Shown: piece by piece, positions 9,689 to 17,638 of the stretch
Position numbering within the stretch: the stretch's first letter is position 1
Layout: every line of letters starts with the position of its first letter
Source: Clostridiaceae bacterium M8S5
GTDB taxonomy: Bacteria > Bacillota > Clostridia > Tissierellales > MCWD3
Reading direction: 5' to 3'
DNA: 64,000 bases
Assembly (NCBI GenBank): GCA_029227815.1
Contig: CP118523.1
Coordinates: 744,001 to 808,000, forward strand
The notes under the pieces: generated by a model
The model's database searches: none
What the model was told of the DNA's origin: nothing
The model's input: only the letters and a program-made list of their open reading frames with translations
Translations under genes and position numbers: made by a program

Positions 9689-10363
9689 CTATGATTTTGA
9701 GAAATTGATTCCTTTTGCTCTATTAACATTAAAACAAGTATCTAAAAAATCGAGCATTCTAAAAATATCGATAAGATCATCTTTATTATCTATATTAAAA
9801 TAAGACATTTCTGTTTTCTTTGTAATAAAGGGGACCTTGACTCTAGGTTTATTAAAATCATTAGTATTGAATAAGATATATAATCTATTAATAACATTAT
9901 AGTTTTGTGTCATAGAAGATAGTGAGTTCATCAGATTATTTATGCTACCATCGAAAAGTATTTCGCCATATTCTGTTAAAATGCCATAGCTAGTTATATT
10001 ACTAATGTGAGTCAAATAATTTAACTTATAGTCTTGACAAAATCCAATATACCCAGATTCAGATAAATATAATGCAAAGTTTTCGTCAAATATATATTTT
10101 TTAGCATTTCTTAGGCTTGGATCGTCTTCGAATCTATTCCTAATTGTGTTGTTTTTGCATAATATAATGCAAAGCACAATAAATTTAATAATTGCATAAG
10201 CTGAAAAAACCAAAAAAAATAACATTGCTATAGTACCGATTGTATCCCAAAAACTTTCATTAATAAATTGCTCAAGTGAAAGTATTACACAGACTATAGT
10301 TGTTACAAAAGATACAAGTATTAGTTTGCCTATTTTTTTCATTGATTTTAAAACATTAAGCAT
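9689..10363 (-). CDS. Hypothetical membrane protein with two N-terminal helices
   Basis: A 224-residue protein I do not recognise. Two hydrophobic segments (about residues 12-31 and 40-67) are followed by a soluble, probably cytoplasmic, part of about 150 residues with no cofactor motif seen. The start follows an aggggggc ribosome site. It stands alone on this strand between glmM and glmS, which run the other way, so it is unlikely to act in amino-sugar synthesis on position alone. It ends close to the hairpin repeat at 9630-9655, which could terminate it. Confidence 0.75.
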   Translation of the reverse strand: MLNVLKSMKKIGKLILVSFVTTIVCVILSLEQFINESFWDTIGTIAMLFFLVFSAYAIIKFIVLCIILCKNNTIRNRFEDDPSLRNAKKYIFDENFALYLSESGYIGFCQDYKLNYLTHISNITSYGILTEYGEILFDGSINNLMNSLSSMTQNYNVINRLYILFNTNDFNKPRVKVPFITKKTEMSYFNIDNKDDLIDIFRMLDFLDTCFNVNRAKGINFSKS

Positions 10364-10633
10364 GAAAGCCCCCCTAGTTGTGTTTTAATATAATTTAGTT
10401 TAACAAACATTGCATTTTTAGTATAAAATAAACCAAAGAAAAATACAATATAGAATTAGCTAATATTTAACTGTGTTACAACTTATTTGATAATAAATTA
10501 GAATAATCTTATAAATCATATTAATAAAAATGAAATTTCTAAGTGTCATATTAGGATTTTATAAATATATTATAGTAAAAAGAGTGATAAACTAAAGAAT
10601 TAAAAATGTAATGAAAACGTCAAAAAAGAAAGT

Positions 10634-10662
10634 GAGACAAAATGCACAATAAATGATATAAT
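10634..10662 (+). promoter_or_regulatory. Probable glmS promoter
   Basis: A perfect TATAAT (10657-10662) lies 17 bases after gagaca (10634-10639, four of six matches to TTGACA). The start point would be near 10669, about 120 bases before the ribozyme. The 300 bases upstream back to 10364 hold no gene that I can support. Confidence 0.55.
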
Positions 10663-10788
10663 GAATGTTGAAATTCAAAAATAAGAGAGTTATATAGCAA
10701 ATCATATAATAATAATTATATTTTTTGTTAATTGCTACTTGTATTACAGGAGGTGATAATAAAAAGAATGGTACAATAAAATATCTTT

Positions 10789-10990
10789 AGCGCCAGAACA
10801 TAGGAATTATGTTGACGAGGGCGAGGTTAATCGAAAATTCGGCGGGTGCCTCGGGGTATACCACTACCCTTAAAAATTCTACAAACCTCACGAGTGATTG
10901 TGAGAACAAAATGAATTGGGTGGTTCTAAACTCATCTAAAAATGAGTTATTTTGTGCTGTCTAAAAACGGCGGTACATACTTAAACTTGA
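10789..10990 (+). ncRNA. glmS ribozyme: glmS ribozyme-riboswitch
   Basis: The leader of glmS contains the conserved core of the glucosamine-6-phosphate-activated self-cleaving RNA: agcgccagaac at 10789, then gttgacgagg, an aatcgaaaattcggcggg segment and tgcctcggg. In known members cleavage is just 5' of the G of GCGCC, which is here between 10789 and 10790. GlcN6P binding triggers cleavage and lowers glmS expression. The 3' boundary is approximate. An orphan ribosome-site-like aggaggtgat (about 10750-10759) lies upstream of the cleavage point and would be removed from the coding part. Confidence 0.95.
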
Positions 10991-11028
10991 ATAGTCGGAT
11001 ATATTAAAATAATGGAGGAATATATATT

Positions 11029-12858
11029 ATGTGTGGAATAGTTGGATATATAGGAAATAAACAAGCAACAGAGGTTTTGATGAACGGATTATCTAAACTT
11101 GAATATAGGGGATATGACTCAGCGGGAGTTGCGATAATAAATGATGAAGAGTTAAATATAAGAAAATATAAAGGCAGATTAAGTGTACTGTCAGATAATC
11201 TTAGCCAAAATAAGATAGTAGGTAATATAGGTATAGGACATACAAGATGGGCGACGCACGGTGCACCATCTGACGTGAACTCTCACCCACATACAAATTG
11301 TCAAAATGACATAGCAGTCATTCACAATGGAATAGTAGAAAACTACATGAAAATAAAAAAATGGTTAGATGAGGTGAGTGATGTAAAATATAAATCAGAA
11401 ACAGATACAGAAGTGATAGCGCATCTAATAGATTATTTTTACGATGGAGATTTAGTCGAAGCAGTATACAAAGCAGTAGACAAAATGGAAGGTGCATATG
11501 CTATAGGAGTAGTTTCAAAAAGAGAGCCAGATAAAATAATAGCAGTTAGAAAAGATAGTCCACTTATTGTAGGAATAGGAGAGAGTGAAAACTTCTTAGC
11601 ATCAGATATACCAGCACTTCTTAAATATACAAGAGATGTATACTTGATAGAAAACGATGAGTTTGTAATACTTACAAAAGACAATATCAAAATATACAAC
11701 GAGTTTAAACAAGAGGTAAATAGAGATATATTTAAAGTAACATGGAACGAAGAATCAGCAGAAAAAGAAGGCTATGAGCATTTCATGATAAAAGAAATAT
11801 ATGAACAGCCAAAAGGTACAAGAGAGACACTAGATAGAAGATTAGATGATGATGGAGATATATATTTAGATGGGATCAAGCTGACAAAAGAAGACTTAGA
11901 TGGTATCAACAAGGTGTATATAGTAGCATGTGGAACAGCATACCATGCAGGACTAGTAGGTAGAACTATAATTGAGAAATACGCCAAAGTAGCAGTAGAG
12001 GTAGATATAGCATCAGAGTTCAGATATAGAAATCCAATAATAGATGATAAAACTTTATTTATAGCAGTAAGTCAATCAGGAGAGACTCTAGACACATTAG
12101 CAGCACTTAGAGAAGCGAAGAAACATGGAGCTAGAGTATTATCACTAGTAAACGTTGTAGGAAGTTCGGTAGCAAGAGAATCAGACGACGTATTCTATAC
12201 TTGGGCAGGGCCAGAAATAGCAGTAGCATCAACAAAAGCATTTACAACACAGCTAATGGCTTTTAATATGATAGCACTTCATATAGGGTTAACAAAAGGT
12301 ACACTAACAAAAGAAGAATATAAGAATCTGATAGAAAAACTTAAAGAATTACCAGATAAGATAAAGCAGATATTAGACCAGTATGAAGACATACAAGAAA
12401 TAGCAGATAGTCAATTTAACAACGAAAAAGTATTCTTTATGGGTAGAGGAGTAGATGTAAATATAGCAAAAGAAGGATCATTAAAGCTAAAAGAAATATC
12501 ATATATTAACTCATTTGCGATAGCAGCAGGAGAACTAAAGCATGGAACGATAGCGCTAATAGAAGAAGGGACATTCGTAGTGGCATTGGCAACGCAAGAT
12601 AGATTGTATGAAAAGATGCTATCAAATATAAAAGAAGTAAAAGCAAGAGGAGCAAACGTCCTAGCATTAGCAAAAGAAAACAACAGAGAAATATCAAAAA
12701 TAGCAGACAAAGTAATCTATATACCAGAAACATTAGACGAACTAACACCGATATTAAGTGTAGTGCCTTTACAGTTACTATCATACTATATAGCAGTAGC
12801 AAGAGGATGCGACGTAGATAAGCCGCGAAATCTGGCTAAATCAGTGACTGTCGAATAA
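11029..12858 (+). CDS. glmS: Glutamine--fructose-6-phosphate aminotransferase
   Basis: Makes glucosamine-6-phosphate from fructose-6-phosphate and glutamine, the first step of UDP-GlcNAc synthesis. The 609 residues match the family length. After Met removal the N-terminal Cys of MCGIVGYIG is the glutaminase nucleophile; GHTRWATHGAPS and HNGIVENY are further amidotransferase motifs. Two SIS domains follow, with NPIIDDKTLFIAVSQSGET and the C-terminal DKPRNLAKSVTVE. It is preceded by the glmS ribozyme and a tggagg ribosome site, and followed by a hairpin that is also the first member of the downstream repeat array. Confidence 0.98.
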   Translation: MCGIVGYIGNKQATEVLMNGLSKLEYRGYDSAGVAIINDEELNIRKYKGRLSVLSDNLSQNKIVGNIGIGHTRWATHGAPSDVNSHPHTNCQNDIAVIHNGIVENYMKIKKWLDEVSDVKYKSETDTEVIAHLIDYFYDGDLVEAVYKAVDKMEGAYAIGVVSKREPDKIIAVRKDSPLIVGIGESENFLASDIPALLKYTRDVYLIENDEFVILTKDNIKIYNEFKQEVNRDIFKVTWNEESAEKEGYEHFMIKEIYEQPKGTRETLDRRLDDDGDIYLDGIKLTKEDLDGINKVYIVACGTAYHAGLVGRTIIEKYAKVAVEVDIASEFRYRNPIIDDKTLFIAVSQSGETLDTLAALREAKKHGARVLSLVNVVGSSVARESDDVFYTWAGPEIAVASTKAFTTQLMAFNMIALHIGLTKGTLTKEEYKNLIEKLKELPDKIKQILDQYEDIQEIADSQFNNEKVFFMGRGVDVNIAKEGSLKLKEISYINSFAIAAGELKHGTIALIEEGTFVVALATQDRLYEKMLSNIKEVKARGANVLALAKENNREISKIADKVIYIPETLDELTPILSVVPLQLLSYYIAVARGCDVDKPRNLAKSVTVE

Positions 12859-12895
12859 CCTAAATCGCCTTAAAATGGCGAATTACTTCGTCACT

Positions 12896-12951
12896 AAAAA
12901 ACACCAAGACCAATCACGTACTTTAGTACGCTCATGTCCTTGGTGTTTTTT
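12896..12951. terminator. glmS terminator (first hairpin of the array)
   Basis: aaaaaacaccaag (12896-12908) pairs perfectly with cttggtgtttttt (12939-12951), giving a 13-bp stem with a T-run, around an inner acgtactttagtacg palindrome. It can terminate on either strand. Related hairpins follow in the array. Confidence 0.85.
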
Positions 12952-14215
12952 GTTCCTTGTACTTCACTCATTTTATGACGATTTACCTGCGGCGGAGTTT
13001 TTGAGTGCTATAAGGCTTAGTGAGAAAAATAAATTTTGACACAATGGCAAACTCCTGCGTCATAGAAAAATGTCGAGACCAATCATGAGTAGAGAACCAA
13101 AATCTATGATTTTGTGTGAATCACTTACTCCTACGAGTAAAAGGAGTAGTGAGTGACATTAACAAAATAGCTCATGTGCTCGAGATTTTTTATTCCTTGG
13201 ATTTTACTCGTTTTATAACAATCAGTAAATCGTCCTAAAATGGCGTATTACTGCGTCATAGAAAAATATCGAGACCAATCATGAGTAGAGAAGCAAAATC
13301 TATGATTTTGTGTGAATCGCTTACTCCTACGAGTGGAAGGAGTAGTGAGCGACATTAAAAAATTAGCTTATGAGCTTGGTGTTTTTTGTTCCTTGCACTT
13401 CACTCATTTTATGACGATTTACCTGCGGCGGAGTTTTTGAGTGCTATAAGGCTTAGTGAGAAAAATAAATTTTGACACAATGGCAAACTCCTGCGTCATA
13501 AGAAAAATCTCGAGACCAATCATGAGTAGAGAACCAAAATCTATGATTTTGTGTGAATCGCTTACTCCTACGAGTAAAAGGAGTAGTGAGCGACATTAAC
13601 AAAATAGCTCATGTCTTCGAGATTTTTTATTCCTTGTAATTCACTCATCTTATGACGATTTACCTATTTCGGAGTTTTTGAGTACCAAAATGTTAGTTGA
13701 ATAAATAAAGTTTAAATTAGCTCATGCCCTTGGTGTTTTTTGTTCCTTGCACTTCACTTATTTTACGACGATTTACCTATGGTGGAGTTTTTAAGTGCTA
13801 AAGTGTTTGTTGAATAAATAAAGTTTAAATTAGTTCATGTCCTTGGTGTTTTTTGTTCCTTGCACTTCACTTATTTTATGACGATTTACCTATGGTGGAG
13901 TTTTTGAGTGCTATAAGGCTTAGTGAGAAAAATAGATTTTGACATAATGGCAAACTCCTGCGTCATAGAAAAATCTCGAGACCAATCATGAGTAGAGAAC
14001 CAAAATCTATGATTTTGTGTGAATCACTTACTCCTACGAGTAAAAGGAGTAGTGAGCGACATTAACAAAATAGCTCATGTCCTCGAGATTTTTTGTTCCT
14101 TGTACTTCTCTCATTTTATGACGATTTACCAGTGTCGGAGGTCTTTGTGTATTAAGATTATTAGTGAAAGTAGTAGTGAGTGACGTTAACAAAACTACTC
14201 ATGCTATTAGATTTT
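12896..14215. repeat. Array of about seven hairpin-forming repeat units, non-coding
   Basis: The 1.4 kb between glmS and the radical SAM gene has no supportable gene. A block of the form (cttggtg or ctcgaga)tttttt-gttccttg-acttcactcattttatgacg recurs at about 12939, 13179, 13375, 13616, 13729, 13842 and 14082. The spacings are 240, 196, 241, 113, 113 and 240 bases: full units of 240 and short ones lacking about 127. Four full units (left arms near 13072, 13268, 13508 and 13975) carry gagaccaatcatgagtagag, an internal caaaatctatgattttg hairpin and a ctcctacgagtaaaaggag hairpin, closed by the right arm ctcatgt-ctcgagatttttt. Outer segments (cgtcata/tatgacg, aaactcc/ggagttt) can pair as well, making nested imperfect palindromes. 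Confidence 0.85.
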
Positions 14216-14236
14216 ATTTATAGTATTTGAGATTAT

Positions 14237-14280
14237 AAAAATGGGTCTAAGCAATAATTAATTGCTTTAACCCATTTTTA
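14237..14280. terminator. Terminator of the radical SAM gene
   Basis: aaaaatgggt-c-taagcaat pairs with attgctttaacccattttt around a short aatta loop. It lies just after the stop codon of the minus-strand radical SAM gene and is unrelated in sequence to the array hairpins. Confidence 0.8.
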
Positions 14281-14290
14281 TTAATTTATT

Positions 14291-15538
14291 CTATACACAA
14301 TGCTTTAAGTAATCATCCATTACTGGGCAAATATCTTTTATTGTACAATTTTTCTCTTTTAATAATTCATCCCATTGTTTTAAGCTAAGTGGCATGGTAT
14401 TAAGGCTATAATTATCGATTATTTTGCTTATATCCGTATCAAATATATTATTCACAGCATATATTTCATCAGGAATAAACTCGCAAGGCTTAATATAACC
14501 TTTTTCACTTATAAACCATCTATACAAACCGCTACCACAGCTTAAGCTTTGGTATTTATCATCAATATCTACATTTTGCTCACTGCTTGCCCATGCTTTT
14601 ACATCGATATATTGTTTATATTTATCCGATAAAGTTGAGAGGTTTGTGGATAAATTGTCTGTTTCTTCTTCAGATAAACACCAAGAGTCTTTATAATCAA
14701 TGCCTCTTCCACTAGGAATAAATACACCAAATCTCAAGGATTTTATTTTATAATCAACTGCTAACTTTATAATATCTTCTATATTGTTGATATTATCTTT
14801 TTTCACAATACAAGCAGCAGAAACATATATTCCAGCATTAACAGCTTCTTTTATACCGTTAAGTGTATTAACAAAAGAACCTTTCGATCTAGTTATTTTA
14901 TCAAATTTATCCTCATTTTCCGCATATAGAGATACTTGTATACAGCTTATACCATTAAAATATTTGATATTTTCACTATTTATAAGAGCACCCGTAGTAG
15001 TAATAGTAGTGCTAAAATTGTCAATAGAGTATTTCAATATATCAAAGAATCTATCATATAGCATGGGTTCGCCACCCGTTAACTGTAAATTTAGAGTTTT
15101 TCCTTTTAAATAATCCAATGTTTTAATTAATAACTCATAATCAATAGAGTTAGATCCGTTTATACTACAGCTTTTAAAGCAGTGTACACAGTTACAATTA
15201 CATTTATCAGTAAGGCTTATTACGATATCTAATGGTACTCTTTTGTTTTTTATACCTGTTTTTATAAAGGATTGAGGGTTTGGAGTATCGCTTAATAATA
15301 TATCAGTTGATTTGCTATTAATACACTCCATAATAATATTTTTAACTCTAGCTTCATCAGGTGTATCTAATTCTAGAGCAATTTCTTTAGTAATTTCAGA
15401 TATACTCTTTTTACCATTTATTTTTTCCAAGATATACACATCAACTGGATTGAGAGTATATCTCTTATTTTTAGCTAGTAAAATGCCATGATTATCAAAA
15501 TAATGCAGGCGACTATTTTGTGTAATATATGGATACAT
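14291..15538 (-). CDS. Radical SAM/SPASM peptide maturase with N-terminal PqqD-like domain
   Basis: A 415-residue protein. Residues about 8-85 resemble a PqqD-type peptide-recognition domain. The radical SAM motif CxxxCxxC is C113-C117-C120, in the stretch LTDKCNCNCVHC, and LQLTGGEPMLYD follows as expected. The C-terminal third has SPASM-like cysteines (LSCGSGLYRWF, IKPCEFIPDE, NCTIKDICPVMDDYLKHC) for auxiliary clusters. The longer reading from 15586 is rejected: a ggaggaatt ribosome site sits just before the ATG at 15538. A 40-codon gene lies upstream on the same strand. Together these suggest post-translational modification of that peptide; no protease or transporter gene is adjacent. The crosslink chemistry is unknown. 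Confidence 0.9.
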   Translation of the reverse strand: MYPYITQNSRLHYFDNHGILLAKNKRYTLNPVDVYILEKINGKKSISEITKEIALELDTPDEARVKNIIMECINSKSTDILLSDTPNPQSFIKTGIKNKRVPLDIVISLTDKCNCNCVHCFKSCSINGSNSIDYELLIKTLDYLKGKTLNLQLTGGEPMLYDRFFDILKYSIDNFSTTITTTGALINSENIKYFNGISCIQVSLYAENEDKFDKITRSKGSFVNTLNGIKEAVNAGIYVSAACIVKKDNINNIEDIIKLAVDYKIKSLRFGVFIPSGRGIDYKDSWCLSEEETDNLSTNLSTLSDKYKQYIDVKAWASSEQNVDIDDKYQSLSCGSGLYRWFISEKGYIKPCEFIPDEIYAVNNIFDTDISKIIDNYSLNTMPLSLKQWDELLKEKNCTIKDICPVMDDYLKHCV

Positions 15539-15665
15539 TTTAATTCCTCCATTGTAATATAATAGTACATTGAAGCTGTTTTTCAATGGTAAATTTTTTT
15601 TAATATGTTATACGGCCAGTTTTGATACAATAAATTATAAGCTATGATTCATTTTAAACAGCTAT

Positions 15666-15690
15666 CGGGAGTGTCTTAAAGACACTCCCG
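15666..15690 (-). promoter_or_regulatory. Intercistronic hairpin between precursor and maturase
   Basis: Perfect 10-bp inverted repeat cgggagtgtc / gacactcccg with a five-base loop, lying in the 164 bases between the peptide gene and the radical SAM gene. No T-run follows on the minus strand. It may be a partial terminator or RNA-stability element that keeps precursor mRNA in excess over maturase mRNA; that role is inferred. Confidence 0.65.
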
Positions 15691-15702
15691 TATACATTTG
15701 TA

Positions 15703-15825
15703 CTATACAGCATTAAATCTTGGTTGTGGCCAGCCTTTATCACACCAAGTTAGACCAGTATTAGGACCGCAATAGTCTAAAATAGCAGAATCAGCTTTGT
15801 AATTAAAAAATGATTGTTTACTCAT
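15703..15825 (-). CDS. Candidate RiPP precursor peptide (40 residues)
   Basis: A 40-residue reading frame starting MSKQSFFNYKADSAILDY and ending CGPNTGLTWCDKGWPQPRFNAV-like in short blocks: two cysteines (C19, C28), two tryptophans (W27, W32) and a Pro/Arg/Phe-rich tail. A gggggat ribosome site lies 5-8 bases before the ATG, and a near-consensus promoter lies about 95 bases upstream. It precedes a radical SAM/SPASM gene with a recognition domain. The Cys and Trp residues are candidate crosslink sites (thioether, or Trp cyclophane in WCD and WPQ triads). I recognise no named family, so class is open. Confidence 0.78.
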   Translation of the reverse strand: MSKQSFFNYKADSAILDYCGPNTGLTWCDKGWPQPRFNAV

Positions 15826-15858
15826 AAATTATCCCCCTTTCTCATTAGTATTTACTTG

Positions 15859-15956
15859 CATTGGTTAAAAGCTAATAACCAATGGATAGTATCTTTTTAA
15901 CGAAACTATAATACATATATTGGTTAAATTATACATTAAATTCTACAAAAAGTCAA
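15859..15956 (-). promoter_or_regulatory. Promoter and structured leader of the RiPP operon
   Basis: On the minus strand TTGACT (15951-15956) and TATAAT (15928-15933) are separated by exactly 17 bases, predicting a start near 15921. The leader holds a perfect 9-bp inverted repeat cattggtta / taaccaatg (15859-15867 and 15876-15884). A further ttggtta copy lies at 15921-15927, at the predicted start point. The repeated motif could be an operator or RNA structure. The rest of the gap to 16285 holds only a glmS-like fragment. Confidence 0.75.
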
Positions 15957-16123
15957 TATACCCTAATATATCCATAGTCTTTTATTCTAAGGTCTGACCA
16001 TTTTCGCATACAAGGAGACTTTATTATAATATAAAGCTGATTAAAGGTATTAGCAAAGTTTATATATCATGCAAAAAAGTAGGATAATAGAGAAAAGACA
16101 TTGTATCAATGTTAAATATAAAA

Positions 16124-16165
16124 ATAATAGATGACAAAACTTTATTTTAGCAGTAAATCAAGCAG
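16124..16165 (+). pseudogene. Short glmS-like fragment
   Basis: These 42 bases align with glmS positions 12036-12078, the part encoding IIDDKTLFIAVSQSG, with one deleted base and about four substitutions. The deletion destroys the frame and no further glmS similarity is evident beyond roughly 20 bases on either side. It appears to be a decayed piece of a duplicated glmS-type (SIS domain) sequence on the plus strand. Confidence 0.5.
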
Positions 16166-16285
16166 AGGACATATTTATTACAGATACTATAGAAAATACT
16201 CCTATCTTAAAATTATTTAGAATTATAAATATCAATGCTTATCTTCATTAGAACTTATACTATATATAAAAAATCACATGAATAT

Positions 16286-17638
16286 TTAAAGATTAATTTT
16301 TCTAGCAGTTTTTTTGATTGTTATTTTCTGTTCATTAGTAAAAGAATTAAATAAGTCACATATACATTCAGATAAAATTATTTCTCCTTCTCTGATATGA
16401 AGTAAACTTGATTCTTGCAAATCATAATATCTTTTGTACAATGCTATAAACTCTGTAGGATTCAAAAGCTTTAAAATTGATTTAACTTCATTACAAGTAA
16501 AATTTCCATCAAGTAATATATCCTCTAAATCTGCAAGGGAGTTAACTCTATTAGTGATAATATTTAATTTGCCATTTAAATCTTTACAATCCTTTATCGC
16601 TATTATAATTTTACGATATAATTCATTATCCATTCTGTTTCCAAAAGAAAAATTAAGCTTTTTATTTTCTTCAGGATATTTTGATATGATGAATACTTTA
16701 GCAATAGTATTTGTTTCAACGGAATTTATTATATTTGTAGCAATTTTTTCTAAGCTTTCTTTAATATATAGTACTAAGTTATTATCTAAAATAAATATTT
16801 TATCTAGTATTTTAACAGCTTGTAAAAGCATATAGTAAATTTCTTCTGTAGATTTATCGCTAAAAAGAACATTTAAAGTTTCGATTGATTTTAGTGATAA
16901 TTTTAATCTTTTAGCATCTTCATTAACAATGATACAGCCAATACATGTAGTTAGTATCAGTTCATAAATATTTATTACCAATTCTTTATATTCTTCATGA
17001 TATCCACTGAGTAAATAATGAATATCTTCTGTAGAAAAATTTGAGCAGAATGCATTTTCATAATATAAGTTCTCTAAATAACTCTGGATGAATTCTATTC
17101 CTAATAATTTTTCCATCGTATTAAATACAGGATAGTCTGCAGTAATATGTATTTCTTGTGCTAGAAAATCAGGATAGTATAATTTGAAAAAGCCATTTAT
17201 TCCATCAATTATAGTAGCATTATGATAATAGTTTTGAGTATTTATTAGTTTTTTAATTAAAGTTAAATGTAAAAGCTTAGTTATGTTAATTTTTGAATCT
17301 ATTTTATGACGCCCTTTTATGTATATGTCATATAATTTTTCTTTTTTAATTAACTCTACTGCATCATCAGGATTGTCATATCTCTTAAGCCATATTCCTA
17401 TAGTAAACATAATAGAATTAAGTATATCTTGAGCTTTTTCTATTCTAATAGAACTACTATCACCACTACTGAATTTTTCAGTTTGTATTTTTAGGATATC
17501 TATTAATTCAATCTGTATTCTTTCTGCTTCGAAATCTGAAAGAAGATCATTAATATAAGCTTGCATAAGTAAAGATTCAAAATATTTAGCTTGATCTAAA
17601 TTAGTCTTTTTTATTTTCTCTATTTTTTTAATCTTCAT
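16286..17638 (-). CDS. Conserved clostridial protein of unknown function (DUF6179-like)
   Basis: A largely helical, soluble protein of about 450 residues with no signal, membrane segment or catalytic motif that I can see. It resembles a family I recall as DUF6179, found next to DUF6323-type proteins in clostridia; that label is from memory. The longer start at 17668 is possible, but an ATG at 17638 follows a gaggac ribosome site and overlaps the upstream gene's end by 11 bases, typical of coupled translation. Both genes run from the promoter at 18228-18256. The role is unknown. Confidence 0.75.
   Translation of the reverse strand: MKIKKIEKIKKTNLDQAKYFESLLMQAYINDLLSDFEAERIQIELIDILKIQTEKFSSGDSSSIRIEKAQDILNSIMFTIGIWLKRYDNPDDAVELIKKEKLYDIYIKGRHKIDSKINITKLLHLTLIKKLINTQNYYHNATIIDGINGFFKLYYPDFLAQEIHITADYPVFNTMEKLLGIEFIQSYLENLYYENAFCSNFSTEDIHYLLSGYHEEYKELVINIYELILTTCIGCIIVNEDAKRLKLSLKSIETLNVLFSDKSTEEIYYMLLQAVKILDKIFILDNNLVLYIKESLEKIATNIINSVETNTIAKVFIISKYPEENKKLNFSFGNRMDNELYRKIIIAIKDCKDLNGKLNIITNRVNSLADLEDILLDGNFTCNEVKSILKLLNPTEFIALYKRYYDLQESSLLHIREGEIILSECICDLFNSFTNEQKITIKKTARKINL

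Noticed and set aside
10769..10780. Leader peptide of three codons before the glmS ribozyme
   Set aside because: Too short and the spacing from the ribosome-site-like sequence is long; kept only as a low-interest observation.
12896..14215. CRISPR array reading of the repeats after glmS
   Set aside because: Units are 113-241 bases with long internal hairpins and no short repeat/unique spacer alternation; no cas genes are near.
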